Positions 16,242 through 23,020 of a stretch of 44,348 bases of DNA are shown here, piece by piece. The stretch is from contig JAJRTH010000028.1 of NCBI GenBank assembly GCA_024278375.1, forward strand, positions 1 to 44,348. The letters run 5' to 3'. This DNA is from an archaeon (GTDB taxonomy: Archaea; Thermoplasmatota; Thermoplasmata; WALJ01). Every line of letters starts with the position of its first letter. Position 1 is the stretch's first letter. Under the pieces are notes generated by a model that was not told the origin of the DNA, searched no databases, and saw only the letters and a list, made by a program, of their open reading frames with translations. The position numbers and the translations under genes are program-made.

Positions 16242-16523
16242 GTGAAAAAAACAAGAACTTATCTCATAGATCCACTTTCAAAAATGACGCTGTATGTTAT
16301 GCTTGAGAAAGATAGAGAAAGAGTCATTTCAAAAGTGGCTGAAGATGTAGCTGAAATCACAGAATCAGGTATAAATTCAGTAATACGGAGAATTGAAACA
16401 ATGGAAGAGATGGGGCTAATATCAGAAAAAGGAGTTTATGAGAAAAGATATATTAAGATTACCGAGAAAGGCAAGAAAATAGTGGAGAAGCTGAAGGAAA
16501 TTGATGAGATATTGGAGGAATGA
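16242..16523 (+). CDS. Winged-helix transcriptional regulator of the element
   Basis: About 93 residues from GTG 16242 (VKKTRTYLIDPLSKMTLYVMLEKDRERVISKVAEDVAEITESGINSVIRRIETMEEMGLISEKG), ending ITEKGKKIVEKLKEIDEILEE. The helix-turn-helix plus wing layout is that of ArsR/MarR-like regulators. TTTCTAATAA ~26 nt upstream fits a leaderless GTG start; the track's 16173 start lies upstream of that promoter. Divergent from the AbrB gene, it overlaps the downstream membrane-protein gene. This gene pair is the only plus-strand transcription unit of the element. Confidence 0.75.
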   Translation: MKKTRTYLIDPLSKMTLYVMLEKDRERVISKVAEDVAEITESGINSVIRRIETMEEMGLISEKGVYEKRYIKITEKGKKIVEKLKEIDEILEE

Positions 16524-17095
16524 GTATGAAAAAACCATCTGGAATGCATCTTTTAAAGGGTGAAAAGGTGGTGTTTTATAGTAGGAAATCATGGTTAAGC
16601 GAATGGATTTTGCTATTTTTAGGAATAATAACGATATGGATTTTTGGCGTTGGACTGATATTCTTCTTATTAGCTTTTCTCAAGATATACGGCACAGAAT
16701 ACGCTTTAACAACCAGAAGGTTTTACTGTAAATATGGCTTAATCTCAAGAAAAGTTTCAGAAGCACATCTAGAAAATATCACTGATGTTTCAATAGGTCA
16801 AACAATCATTGGAAGATTGCTGAATTTCGGCAATGTTGTAATACACACAGCAGGAACTGGACCGAGGCAGATGGTGATGGTAGATGTTCCAAATCCAAAA
16901 AGAGTTGCTTTGAAGATAAGAGAATTGATAAAAACAAGCCGTGAAGACGCCGGATTAAAGAGAAGGCTCGAAAGAATTGAAGATGAATATCTTATGGGAA
17001 AGATTTCAAAAGAGCAGTATCAATTGGCAAGGAGTCGCCTAATGAAAAAATACGGGAAAATAAAGGTAAAAAAGAAGAAAGTCAGAAAGAGTTAA
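16520..17095 (+). CDS. bPH2 (DUF304/YdbS-like) membrane protein with SHOCT-like tail
   Basis: 191 residues. A hydrophobic hairpin (ILLFLGIITIWIFGVGLIFFLLAFL) is followed by a bacterial pleckstrin-homology domain with the signature TEYALTTRRFYCKYGLISRKVSEAHLENITDVSIGQ. The last ~45 residues (RRLERIEDEYLMGKISKEQYQLARSRLMKKYG) resemble a SHOCT oligomerisation motif. Start overlaps the regulator's stop by ATGA, so the two form an operon, perhaps a membrane-sensing immunity or maintenance module. It ends convergently with, and overlaps, the small gene at 17082. Confidence 0.8.
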   Translation: MSMKKPSGMHLLKGEKVVFYSRKSWLSEWILLFLGIITIWIFGVGLIFFLLAFLKIYGTEYALTTRRFYCKYGLISRKVSEAHLENITDVSIGQTIIGRLLNFGNVVIHTAGTGPRQMVMVDVPNPKRVALKIRELIKTSREDAGLKRRLERIEDEYLMGKISKEQYQLARSRLMKKYGKIKVKKKKVRKS

Positions 17096-17249
17096 GCATT
17101 TCAGCGATTTCTATGCTAGACTTCAATCTGAACTTCATCACCACCTTTCTTACCCTCTCTTTTGCCTCTTCAAGCGTTTTTGAGTCTTCGACTTCGTCCA
17201 GTATGTACTCAGCTACCTTTTCAGCGAACACGGTTTTTTCATCCATCAT
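17082..17249 (-). CDS. Small helical protein of the element
   Basis: 55 residues from ATG 17249, which follows CAAGGAGGAACACCC (MMDEKTVFAEKVAEYILDEVEDSKTLEEAKERVRKVVMKFR). All-helical and charged; no family recognised. An AATTATAAG box at ~17294-17302 is a plausible promoter. Confidence 0.55.
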   Translation of the reverse strand: MMDEKTVFAEKVAEYILDEVEDSKTLEEAKERVRKVVMKFRLKSSIEIAEMLNSF

Positions 17250-17294
17250 GGGTGTTCCTCCTTGTTTACTTTGTGTTACAGGCAACAACATTTC

Positions 17295-17537
17295 TTATAA
17301 TTGTGGACGGTAGGGGGCCGGTGAAAGTGAAAGTGTCTGCATCGTCAAAAGCCGATTGAAAAGCCCCGAGCTCGGTGCGGATCTCGGCAGCACAACATCG
17401 GCATAAAGTGAAAGTGTCCCATCCGGCCGGACAGATTCCAGGATATCCTCAGAGGCCTTCCTATCATGCCCTGGAATTTGTCCCAACAGCTGGGACAAAA
17501 TAGAATATAGATGTGGATATGGCCTTATATGTCTCAT
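17295..17537 (-). CDS. Doubtful small gene sharing a segment with the 13683 protein
   Basis: An 80-codon frame starting at ATG 17537. In its favour: a GCTTATTTC box 28 nt upstream, a TGTCTC-N6-GAGACA palindrome over the start codon exactly as at the AbrB gene, and the segment SQLLGQIPGHDRKASEDILESV, clearly related to SQDLRQKPGNEVKASGGILESV in the 13683-14174 protein. Against it: a Pro/Ser-rich tail that looks non-coding and two copies of AAAGTGAAAGTGTC in the same stretch. It may be a truncated duplicate or a regulatory RNA gene. Confidence 0.35.
   Translation of the reverse strand: MRHIRPYPHLYSILSQLLGQIPGHDRKASEDILESVRPDGTLSLYADVVLPRSAPSSGLFNRLLTMQTLSLSPAPYRPQL
17324..17418. repeat. 14-bp direct repeat AAAGTGAAAGTGTC (17324-17337 and 17405-17418)
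   Basis: Two exact copies 81 bp apart in the poorly coding stretch 17296-17654, which also holds two inverted repeats (17477-17499 and 17530-17547). Confidence 0.7.
17477..17499. repeat. Inverted repeat TTTGTCCCA-ACAGC-TGGGACAAA
   Basis: Nine-bp perfect arms with a 5-bp spacer. Related arms occur at about 13866 (TGTCTCA-AATCC-TGAGAC). Either an operator variant or an RNA hairpin. Confidence 0.6.
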
Positions 17538-17547
17538 AGGTGAGACA
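17530..17547. promoter_or_regulatory. Operator-like palindrome TGTCTCA-TAGG-TGAGACA
   Basis: Seven-bp perfect arms; it shares TGTCTC-N6-GAGACA with 16130-16149 and has the same position, between a TATA-like box (17561-17569) and an ATG. Confidence 0.55.
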
Positions 17548-17637
17548 AAAACGGCTCTCAGAAATAAGCGATATTGCGATTTCTCCCATTCCTTAATGGT
17601 ATTAGACCTGCTTTTTTGTGTCCGCTTATATCGTTTT

Positions 17638-17667
17638 TACAAAAAGGCAAGATATTAAATCTTGCCT
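17638..17667 (-). terminator. Hairpin and U-run terminator after the ATPase gene
   Basis: On the minus strand AGGCAAGAT (stop codon TAA in the loop) pairs with ATCTTGCCT and is followed by TTTTTG. This is the end of the structural/ATPase operon. Confidence 0.6.
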
Positions 17668-18791
17668 GCTTCTTTCAGGCTTCTGACATATCTATCCGAG
17701 ACTCCGACCACAGAGGCTAGCTTTGATGTGCTCCAATCCGGATGTGCCTCCGCTATCACCTTAATAGCATCAATTTTCTTTGGTTTCTTCTCTACGGCAC
17801 CTTTGCCCTGTTCCTCCTTCCTGAAGCCCTCAAAATCCTTGCTTGCTATCTCTCTCAACCTTTTCATAGCGTCCTTGTAAGTCATATCTGACAGCTCTCT
17901 GAATAAGGCTTCGACATCGATATCTATGTCGAAGTATGCGATGGCCCTGGTGTCATATTTGATCGATGCAGGAGGCATGGAGTGCATATAGACCTCTCCT
18001 GGCCCCCATTCTCCGAGCACAACAACCTCCTTCTTCGACTTCTTGTGAAACTCATATTTCGTTAGATATCTGAGTGTTTTTGCGGTTTCCATATCTCTTT
18101 GATTTATGAAGATCACCGAAGATCCGAGTTTCCGGATCACAAGTATCATCTTGACCAACTCCAGATTTTCCTTTTTCTTTATCTGCTTTGAATTTGCAAA
18201 GAGTCCCGCCTCGTCAAGTATCGTTACAAAGCTGCCCTCATTTGCCAGCTCCCTGAACAGATCAGAAGCCTTCGTTACCTTTGCTATGTTGTCCGTTTCT
18301 TCGAGCAGAATGATATTTGTGAGTATCCGATACCCTCTTCTTCTCGCAATATCTGCAAGGTACATTGCGAAATCTGTTTTTCCCGAACCCATGCGTCCTG
18401 TGATCAGTGTCACTATCCCGGCCTCAAATATTGACGATACTTCTTCCATACTTATTGCCCCCAAAATTCCTTTCATGAGCCTTTCGGCATCGATCATCTG
18501 ATTCTGCATATGCCCATACATGACAGCTAGACGTGAAAGATCAGTTTCGATATCCTTCAGATTCTCCCTTATACCCTCCGCCATGACTAGCCTCTTTGCT
18601 GTTTCCTCTCTTTGCTTATACTCAGCTCCAAGTCTATGCATTTTCTGAATGAAGATATCGAATTCAACAAGCTCTACTGGATCCTTCACAAGCCCGCCAT
18701 CGACTCCCAGATGCTCCCTTATCTTTGCATTGACATCACCGCCAAGTGCCCTGACAACCTTATAAAGATCTGCCCCTTTCTCATTCTCCAT
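17655..18791 (-). CDS. P-loop ATPase of the element with C-terminal helix-turn-helix
   Basis: 378 residues. Walker A is ITGRMGSGKTDFAMYLADIARR (about residue 133) and Walker B SFVTILDEAGLF (about residue 195); VIFINQRDMETAKTLRYL could hold a sensor. The N-terminal ~125 residues are helical. The last ~40 residues (IKVIAEAHPDWSTSKLASVVGVSDRYVRSLKEAGKI) form a helix-turn-helix. It resembles the Zot/FtsK-HerA-grade packaging or morphogenesis ATPases found in archaeal membrane viruses. Last gene of a ~5.2-kb operon of membrane proteins, which suggests a role in virion assembly or DNA movement; the HTH suggests it binds DNA directly. Confidence 0.8.
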   Translation of the reverse strand: MENEKGADLYKVVRALGGDVNAKIREHLGVDGGLVKDPVELVEFDIFIQKMHRLGAEYKQREETAKRLVMAEGIRENLKDIETDLSRLAVMYGHMQNQMIDAERLMKGILGAISMEEVSSIFEAGIVTLITGRMGSGKTDFAMYLADIARRRGYRILTNIILLEETDNIAKVTKASDLFRELANEGSFVTILDEAGLFANSKQIKKKENLELVKMILVIRKLGSSVIFINQRDMETAKTLRYLTKYEFHKKSKKEVVVLGEWGPGEVYMHSMPPASIKYDTRAIAYFDIDIDVEALFRELSDMTYKDAMKRLREIASKDFEGFRKEEQGKGAVEKKPKKIDAIKVIAEAHPDWSTSKLASVVGVSDRYVRSLKEAGKI

Positions 18792-19110
18792 TGTCTTCCT
18801 CCAGTCTCACAATATATTCATCTCCATCTTTCATCCCCGATATAGCCCACTGCAGCGTGTCCCAGCCCATATCTTCAAGAATGCCTTTGTCAATCATAGC
18901 AACAGGAAAAGGTCTCAAAGGCAGTTTTCTTTCCGCTCTGTATCGATAGAAGACATGATACACACCATCCTGCAATCGCACTACATACTCTCCTTCCTTG
19001 GCTCCAATCTCTCCATCAGTATATCTCTTCATCATATCTTCATAATGCCAGAGATAGAACATGAATATTATTGCAAGTATAAGAAAAGGTATAATGACTA
19101 GATCATTCAC
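18781..19110 (-). CDS. Membrane-anchored element protein
   Basis: About 109 residues from GTG 19110 (VNDLVIIPFLILAIIFMFYLWHYEDMMKRY): one N-terminal membrane helix and a soluble domain (YVVRLQDGVYHVFYRYRAERKLPLRPFPVAMIDKG). GTG is chosen over the track's TTG 19116 because GAGGTGG lies 7 nt upstream. Overlaps the ATPase gene. No family recognised. Confidence 0.6.
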   Translation of the reverse strand: MNDLVIIPFLILAIIFMFYLWHYEDMMKRYTDGEIGAKEGEYVVRLQDGVYHVFYRYRAERKLPLRPFPVAMIDKGILEDMGWDTLQWAISGMKDGDEYIVRLEEDNGE

Positions 19111-19849
19111 TTTCAACCACCTCTTCGGGACTCTTCTTTTTTTCAGCTGCTGGAGTCCTGAGCATTCTATTGATCATCTCTTCAAATTCATCCGGCTCCA
19201 TGAGCTCTGGAGCGTTGGCTTTTTCTGCCACATTGTCGATTATCTTGAAGCGTTCAAGCAGCTTTGCAGCTATCTTGTATGAGTATGAGCTCATGAAGTT
19301 TTTTAGCAGGATGTTCTGACGCATCAGAGCTGTGAGCTGCTTCTTCAGATAGAGAAATGCCTGAGATGATGTGTAGTAGTCCAGATTTGCAAGCACGGAT
19401 TCGGGGAAATAGAGAACCTGATTCTCATCATCTACTTTATCGACAACATAGATATCTGATCCTGGGAGTTTGACCGCCCTGCCTCTTTTCTCATACTCCC
19501 TGAACCGTTCCGGGGGGAAATACCAGAGTGCGGAGTTGTCTGTGAAAGATATCGTCTTGAACTCCCCAGATGGAGCTTTTCTGGAGTCTCCTGGAAGTCT
19601 GACTTCGAGTATCCGGACATAATCATATGTAAGAAACCTGTAGAGCAGGACAGACCAGATCGGGACTATTGGAATGAAGAAGAGCAGCCACCATTCAAAT
19701 ATGCTCCACAACCCCCAGAGAAGCAGGAAAATGAGGATCGCTCCAACGATGTACTTCAGCTTATGTCTAAGAAAATCCTCATAAAACCAGTGTGTCTTTA
19801 CTTCCCTTATGATTTTTTCTCCTTCTTCGGATCTGTCCTTATGTAGCAT
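19103..19849 (-). CDS. Two-helix membrane protein of the element
   Basis: About 248 residues. A membrane hairpin (LKYIVGAILIFLLLWGLWSIFEWWLLFFIPIVPIWSVLLYRFL) lies near the N-terminus, then a large soluble domain ending in a Lys/Glu-rich tail. ATG 19849 with GGAGAGGTG upstream is preferred; GTG 19855 is the alternative. It overlaps the interrupted gene before it and the small membrane protein after it, consistent with a morphogenesis complex together with the ATPase; that is inference. Confidence 0.6.
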   Translation of the reverse strand: MLHKDRSEEGEKIIREVKTHWFYEDFLRHKLKYIVGAILIFLLLWGLWSIFEWWLLFFIPIVPIWSVLLYRFLTYDYVRILEVRLPGDSRKAPSGEFKTISFTDNSALWYFPPERFREYEKRGRAVKLPGSDIYVVDKVDDENQVLYFPESVLANLDYYTSSQAFLYLKKQLTALMRQNILLKNFMSSYSYKIAAKLLERFKIIDNVAEKANAPELMEPDEFEEMINRMLRTPAAEKKKSPEEVVESE

Positions 19850-20420
19850 ATTCACCTCTCCTTTCGAGATAGAATTTCGTGATCAGATAGGCTATAGGAA
19901 GAGCTATGAGGGATGCTATGAATGCCCCCAGTGCTGCTTTCCATTGCACCCATGAAAACTGATCCGGTGTCACTTTGACATAATTCCCTTCCTCTCCTTC
20001 ACCGATATCTTTCCGAGACAGCTGTTTTTTGATTACCACAGTTCCGAAATCGTGGAAATCCTGTCCAACCCTAACAGTGAGTTCTCCTTGCATCTCATTA
20101 AGATATGCTGTGATGATTGTATGTGTGCTGTTAGTCTTGCCGTGTGCAATCTGAATTTCACCGAGTCGGATGTTGTATCTTGTGTTGTTCTTTGTGATGA
20201 TATGGAACTCAACATGTGTGAAGAGTATCGAAATATTATTTCCCTCTGGTGCATATAGAGATAATGCATCTGTTCTGTCCGTTTTTGACAGAACAAAAAC
20301 ATAAGAGTTTTTTTCTTCGTTGATTATCTTTGTGTTTTAAGCGTTGGCCCCTATACCCATCAGTGAAAAAATAATTATGTGTAAGACTAACAATAAAATT
20401 AAAACCCTCTTTTCGCTCAT
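19839..20420 (-). pseudogene. Secreted, C-terminally anchored element protein with in-frame TAA after its signal peptide
   Basis: The track lists only the last 84 residues. From ATG 20420, with GGAGGTAGAAG ahead of it, the frame encodes a signal peptide (MSEKRVLILLLVLHIIIFSL then MGIGANA), meets TAA at 20337-20339, and continues open in the same frame for 165 codons (NTKIINEEKNSYVFVLSKTD, LYAPEGNNISILFTHVEFHI, TAYLNEMQGELTVRVGQDF) to a C-terminal membrane helix (AALGAFIASLIALPIAYLI). Without the stop this is a normal ~193-residue exported, anchored protein, a plausible virion surface component. The stop could be mutation, error or readthrough; it falls exactly at the predicted signal-peptidase site. 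Confidence 0.7.
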
Positions 20421-20587
20421 CTTCTACCTCCAAAAGGCAGTTTTCTGATTATGATTGCTGTTGCGATCGTCTGCAATGATGCAAGCAGTATGACGTTCAA
20501 CCACCCCTCCGGAGCTATCTGCCATTCAAGATACTGTGCGAACACAGCGAAGAGCCAAATTCCAATTCCTATCAATATCCCTATCAT
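20417..20587 (-). CDS. 56-residue two-helix membrane protein (not in ORF track)
   Basis: ATG 20587 starts MIGILIGIGIWLFAVFAQYL, then a polar turn (EWQIAPEGW) and a second helix (NVILLASLQTIATAIIII), ending KLPFGGRR. GAGGTGTAAAA precedes the start and TGA overlaps the next ATG. Small hydrophobic proteins of this type are frequent in envelopes of archaeal viruses. Confidence 0.65.
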   Translation of the reverse strand: MIGILIGIGIWLFAVFAQYLEWQIAPEGWLNVILLASLQTIATAIIIRKLPFGGRR

Positions 20588-20596
20588 TTTTACACC

Positions 20597-21292
20597 TCAT
20601 AATAGATACAATATGATTTTGATTATCAGATAGATCGCTATGAAGATGCCGATTCCGACAATTGTAGCTGCAATGGGTTGTGCTATTCCGAATGCTCCTG
20701 AAAGTCCTTCGACCGCACCTGTGATAAGCGAAGACAGAAAATTGATTGCACCAGTCACAGCACTCATGATCCAGTTAAAAAGTGCGATTGGTATTGATAT
20801 GATTGCATCGAGCAATTTCCCGAAAAAATGTGAAAGCATGTCCCAGATTCCGGCAAGCAGTGGATCGGATGGAGAATTAACGAGCTGTAAATACACCTGA
20901 TCCTGCAGCGGTCCTTTCGTTATACTGAGATAGTGTTCTGTTCCTTCGGACACTCCGTTTTTATACACCACCTTTACCCATAGTGTTTTTGAGCCCCCGT
21001 CATAATGATATGTGTATTCATTTGTATATACTGTTGCTACTTTCGATTCTGATGCCCCGATTCCAAAAAATCCCTCTTGCTTTACCCACACTTCATAGTG
21101 ATCTACCAGAGTAGAATTCAATGCTGTCCATTTTACATATATCTTATAGTATCCTGAAAACCATCCTGTGCTAACATATCCTTCATTTGAATAATCTGTT
21201 ATGTCAAACGTGGCAGCAGATGCATGTTGCAAACCTGAAAAAAGCACAACTGTCAAAAAAAAGATGCTGATTAAGAGGGTTTTTCTCTTCAT
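20597..21292 (-). CDS. Secreted/virion-type protein with signal peptide and C-terminal hydrophobic region
   Basis: About 231 residues. Signal peptide MKRKTLLISIFFLTVVLFSG...ASA, then a ~100-residue beta domain (YEVWVKQEGFFGIGASESKVATVYTNEYTYHYDG) resembling a fibronectin-III-like fold, an amphipathic/hydrophobic stretch (LLDAIISIPIALFNWIMSAV...), and a C-terminal membrane helix (AATIVGIGIFIAIYLIIKIILYLL). I prefer ATG 21292 over GTG 21301, which overlaps the previous stop. Candidate virion surface or membrane-remodelling protein. Confidence 0.65.
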   Translation of the reverse strand: MKRKTLLISIFFLTVVLFSGLQHASAATFDITDYSNEGYVSTGWFSGYYKIYVKWTALNSTLVDHYEVWVKQEGFFGIGASESKVATVYTNEYTYHYDGGSKTLWVKVVYKNGVSEGTEHYLSITKGPLQDQVYLQLVNSPSDPLLAGIWDMLSHFFGKLLDAIISIPIALFNWIMSAVTGAINFLSSLITGAVEGLSGAFGIAQPIAATIVGIGIFIAIYLIIKIILYLL

Positions 21293-21293
21293 C

Positions 21294-21644
21294 TCAGTCA
21301 CCTGCTGGGATCATCCTTCTGAATTTCAGGAACAGGTAGAGTATGAACAGGCTGAGACCGACAACAAAGATTGCGACAAGTGGGGCCCAGACTCCAACCG
21401 CATCATAGAGTCCTTTTCCCCAGGAGCTGAATACGTCTCCTATCGCCTTGAATGGTGCAAGTATGAAGTCAAGCAGTGCTTTGAAGAAATCTATGATTGG
21501 CTTCAGAATGTCATCGACTGTGAAATTTGCCGTATATCTCATCCCTTCTCTGACTGTTAAGGCGTGTGCCGTTCTTGCTGTCAAGCTCATGAACGCTGCA
21601 ATCACCGAAAAAAGTGGAAGGAAGTGGATTGCTCTGTATTTCAC
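21294..21644 (-). CDS. Small secreted/membrane element protein
   Basis: 116 residues: signal peptide (LPLFSVIAAFMSLTARTAHA), an amphipathic region (DDILKPIIDFFKALLDFILAPFKAIGDVFSSW) and a C-terminal helix (APLVAIFVVGLSLFILYLFL) with RR tail. The GTG start has GAGGTGGTACA ahead. The plan parallels the C-terminal half of the next gene product (hydrophobic stretch then membrane helix), suggesting related structural roles. Confidence 0.65.
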   Translation of the reverse strand: MKYRAIHFLPLFSVIAAFMSLTARTAHALTVREGMRYTANFTVDDILKPIIDFFKALLDFILAPFKAIGDVFSSWGKGLYDAVGVWAPLVAIFVVGLSLFILYLFLKFRRMIPAGD

Positions 21645-21653
21645 TGTACCACC

Positions 21654-21950
21654 TCACACTATCGGCTCATGGTTCGCTGTGAAGAGGCTGTTCAGGATCC
21701 ATACGGCCATGACAAAGAGTAGCCCGAAGACGAAGAGTGTCATGCCGAATCCTGGGCTGTTTCCGGAAAGCACTGTGTTTATCGCTTCGAGGACTTCCGA
21801 CCAGCCAGACATTATTGTTCCAGTCACTCCTGTCACTCCAGCTACAGCAAGGCCGATCTTGTTGCTTGTCTCCGCGAGGCTGAACCCGGAGAACCACATG
21901 AATCCGAGAGATGCGAAGAAGAGAAATAGCAGCAGAATCGCTATCCACAT
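21654..21950 (-). CDS. Hydrophobic membrane protein, candidate major virion protein
   Basis: 98 residues with an N-terminal helix (IAILLLFLFFASLGFMWFSGF), a small-residue-rich hydrophobic centre (KIGLAVAGVTGVTGTIMSG) and a C-terminal helix (MTLFVFGLLFVMAVWIL). GGAGGTGATAACATA precedes ATG 21950 and contains the previous gene's stop. Short proteins with two or three hydrophobic segments form the coats of spindle-shaped and other membrane archaeal viruses; this one is a candidate by composition only. Confidence 0.6.
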   Translation of the reverse strand: MWIAILLLFLFFASLGFMWFSGFSLAETSNKIGLAVAGVTGVTGTIMSGWSEVLEAINTVLSGNSPGFGMTLFVFGLLFVMAVWILNSLFTANHEPIV

Positions 21951-21957
21951 TATGTTA

Positions 21958-22911
21958 TCACCTCCTTCTCCTCTTCCGTTTGGAGCTCCTCTTTGAGCTC
22001 TTGCCTTTCTTCCTGCTCTTCTTCCTCTTTGATGCTGCCCTTCTTGCTGCTCTGGATCTCTTCATTTTTGTTATGAATGGGAAGACATCTCTGCTCAGTG
22101 GATTGAAGAACGGTGTGGATGCAAAGCCTATCAGGAAAAGAGCTGCTCCCCAGCCGAGCATGAGGTTGTCAACGGTATAGATGGTTGCCACATTGCCTTT
22201 CTTTTTTAGAAACTGCCAGTTCAGTATTACAACATCGCCAGGGCTGAGTTCTTCCGTCTCGTTGTATGATAATATAACGAGTGTGAAGTGCCCGTCGGGA
22301 TGTGTGTTTTCAAGTGACAAGAGCTTTGCAATGTCAATGTCTGCTGTATATGTATAGTTTGATGTAGAATTTAGTTCTGTTTGATCTATTACTATGTCTG
22401 CGGATACACTAGTTGATTGATACTTGAGTATGAAAAACACTGGTTTTCCGGCATCCAAATATAATTTCATTCTGTTCGCACCTGCACTTATGAGGTTAAA
22501 TGCTGTTGTGTTCAGCGCAAGAAGTAATCGATCCTGGTATGTTGCTGAGTTTGTTGTGTCTGAAGCAGATAATACGATTCTGTAATTGTTATCGCTGAAT
22601 AGTGATTTGTCATAAAGATCCTGTATTTCATTTAATCTTACATCTGTCGAGTTCATGTGCACATATACACAACCGGAACTTGCAAGCGTTCCTGCGGGCA
22701 GGTCATTTAGGGCACCAGTTATCTGTCTAGTTTCATTGTTGTATTCGATATAGGTTTCATATTCGTTTGAAATCGAATCGTTCCATGCATCGACAATGGC
22801 AAGCGAGGCAGGCATGGCAATGAGCACGACTATCACTGCAATTATCGAGAACAGAATTCCTCTCGATGCTTTCTTTTTCGCATATTCTTTTATATTTCTG
22901 TATCTGCCTAT
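21958..22911 (-). CDS. Anchored surface protein with highly basic C-terminal tail, candidate spike
   Basis: The track starts at GTG 22836, inside the first membrane helix. Upstream the frame stays open through YRNIKEYAKKKASRGILF, the basic flank of that helix, to GGAGGTGAT 7 nt before an ATA (22909-22911). No ATG, GTG or TTG lies between, so initiation at AUA or loss of the start codon is implied. The 317-residue product has an N-terminal anchor, a ~215-residue beta-rich extracellular region, a second helix (MLGWGAALFLIGFASTPF) and a ~35-residue tail made almost only of Lys, Arg and Ser. Such a tail inside a virion could bind nucleic acid. First gene of the structural operon. Confidence 0.65.
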   Translation of the reverse strand: MGRYRNIKEYAKKKASRGILFSIIAVIVVLIAMPASLAIVDAWNDSISNEYETYIEYNNETRQITGALNDLPAGTLASSGCVYVHMNSTDVRLNEIQDLYDKSLFSDNNYRIVLSASDTTNSATYQDRLLLALNTTAFNLISAGANRMKLYLDAGKPVFFILKYQSTSVSADIVIDQTELNSTSNYTYTADIDIAKLLSLENTHPDGHFTLVILSYNETEELSPGDVVILNWQFLKKKGNVATIYTVDNLMLGWGAALFLIGFASTPFFNPLSRDVFPFITKMKRSRAARRAASKRKKSRKKGKSSKRSSKRKRRRR

Positions 22912-22921
22912 ATTATCACCT

Positions 22922-22936
22922 CCTAACTTGGTTAGG
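22922..22936. promoter_or_regulatory. Inverted repeat CCTAAC-TTG-GTTAGG just upstream of the structural operon
   Basis: Six-bp perfect arms; its last bases merge with the GGAGG ribosome-binding site of the first structural gene (minus strand). Upstream lie TTTATAAG/TTTATACG TATA-like boxes at ~22955-22975. It could be an operator or an mRNA hairpin hiding the ribosome-binding site. Confidence 0.5.
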
Positions 22937-23020
22937 CATTCCTAAAATAGTTAAGTTACTTATAAACATTTCGTATAAACTATAAAAACTTTAAAAACTA
23001 TAAAGTTTATTTTGAGTTAT

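Noticed and set aside
16520-17095. Toxin-antitoxin reading of the winged-helix and bPH2 pair
   Set aside because: The bPH2/SHOCT domain is a membrane protein family without toxin features, and no nuclease or kinase motif is present.
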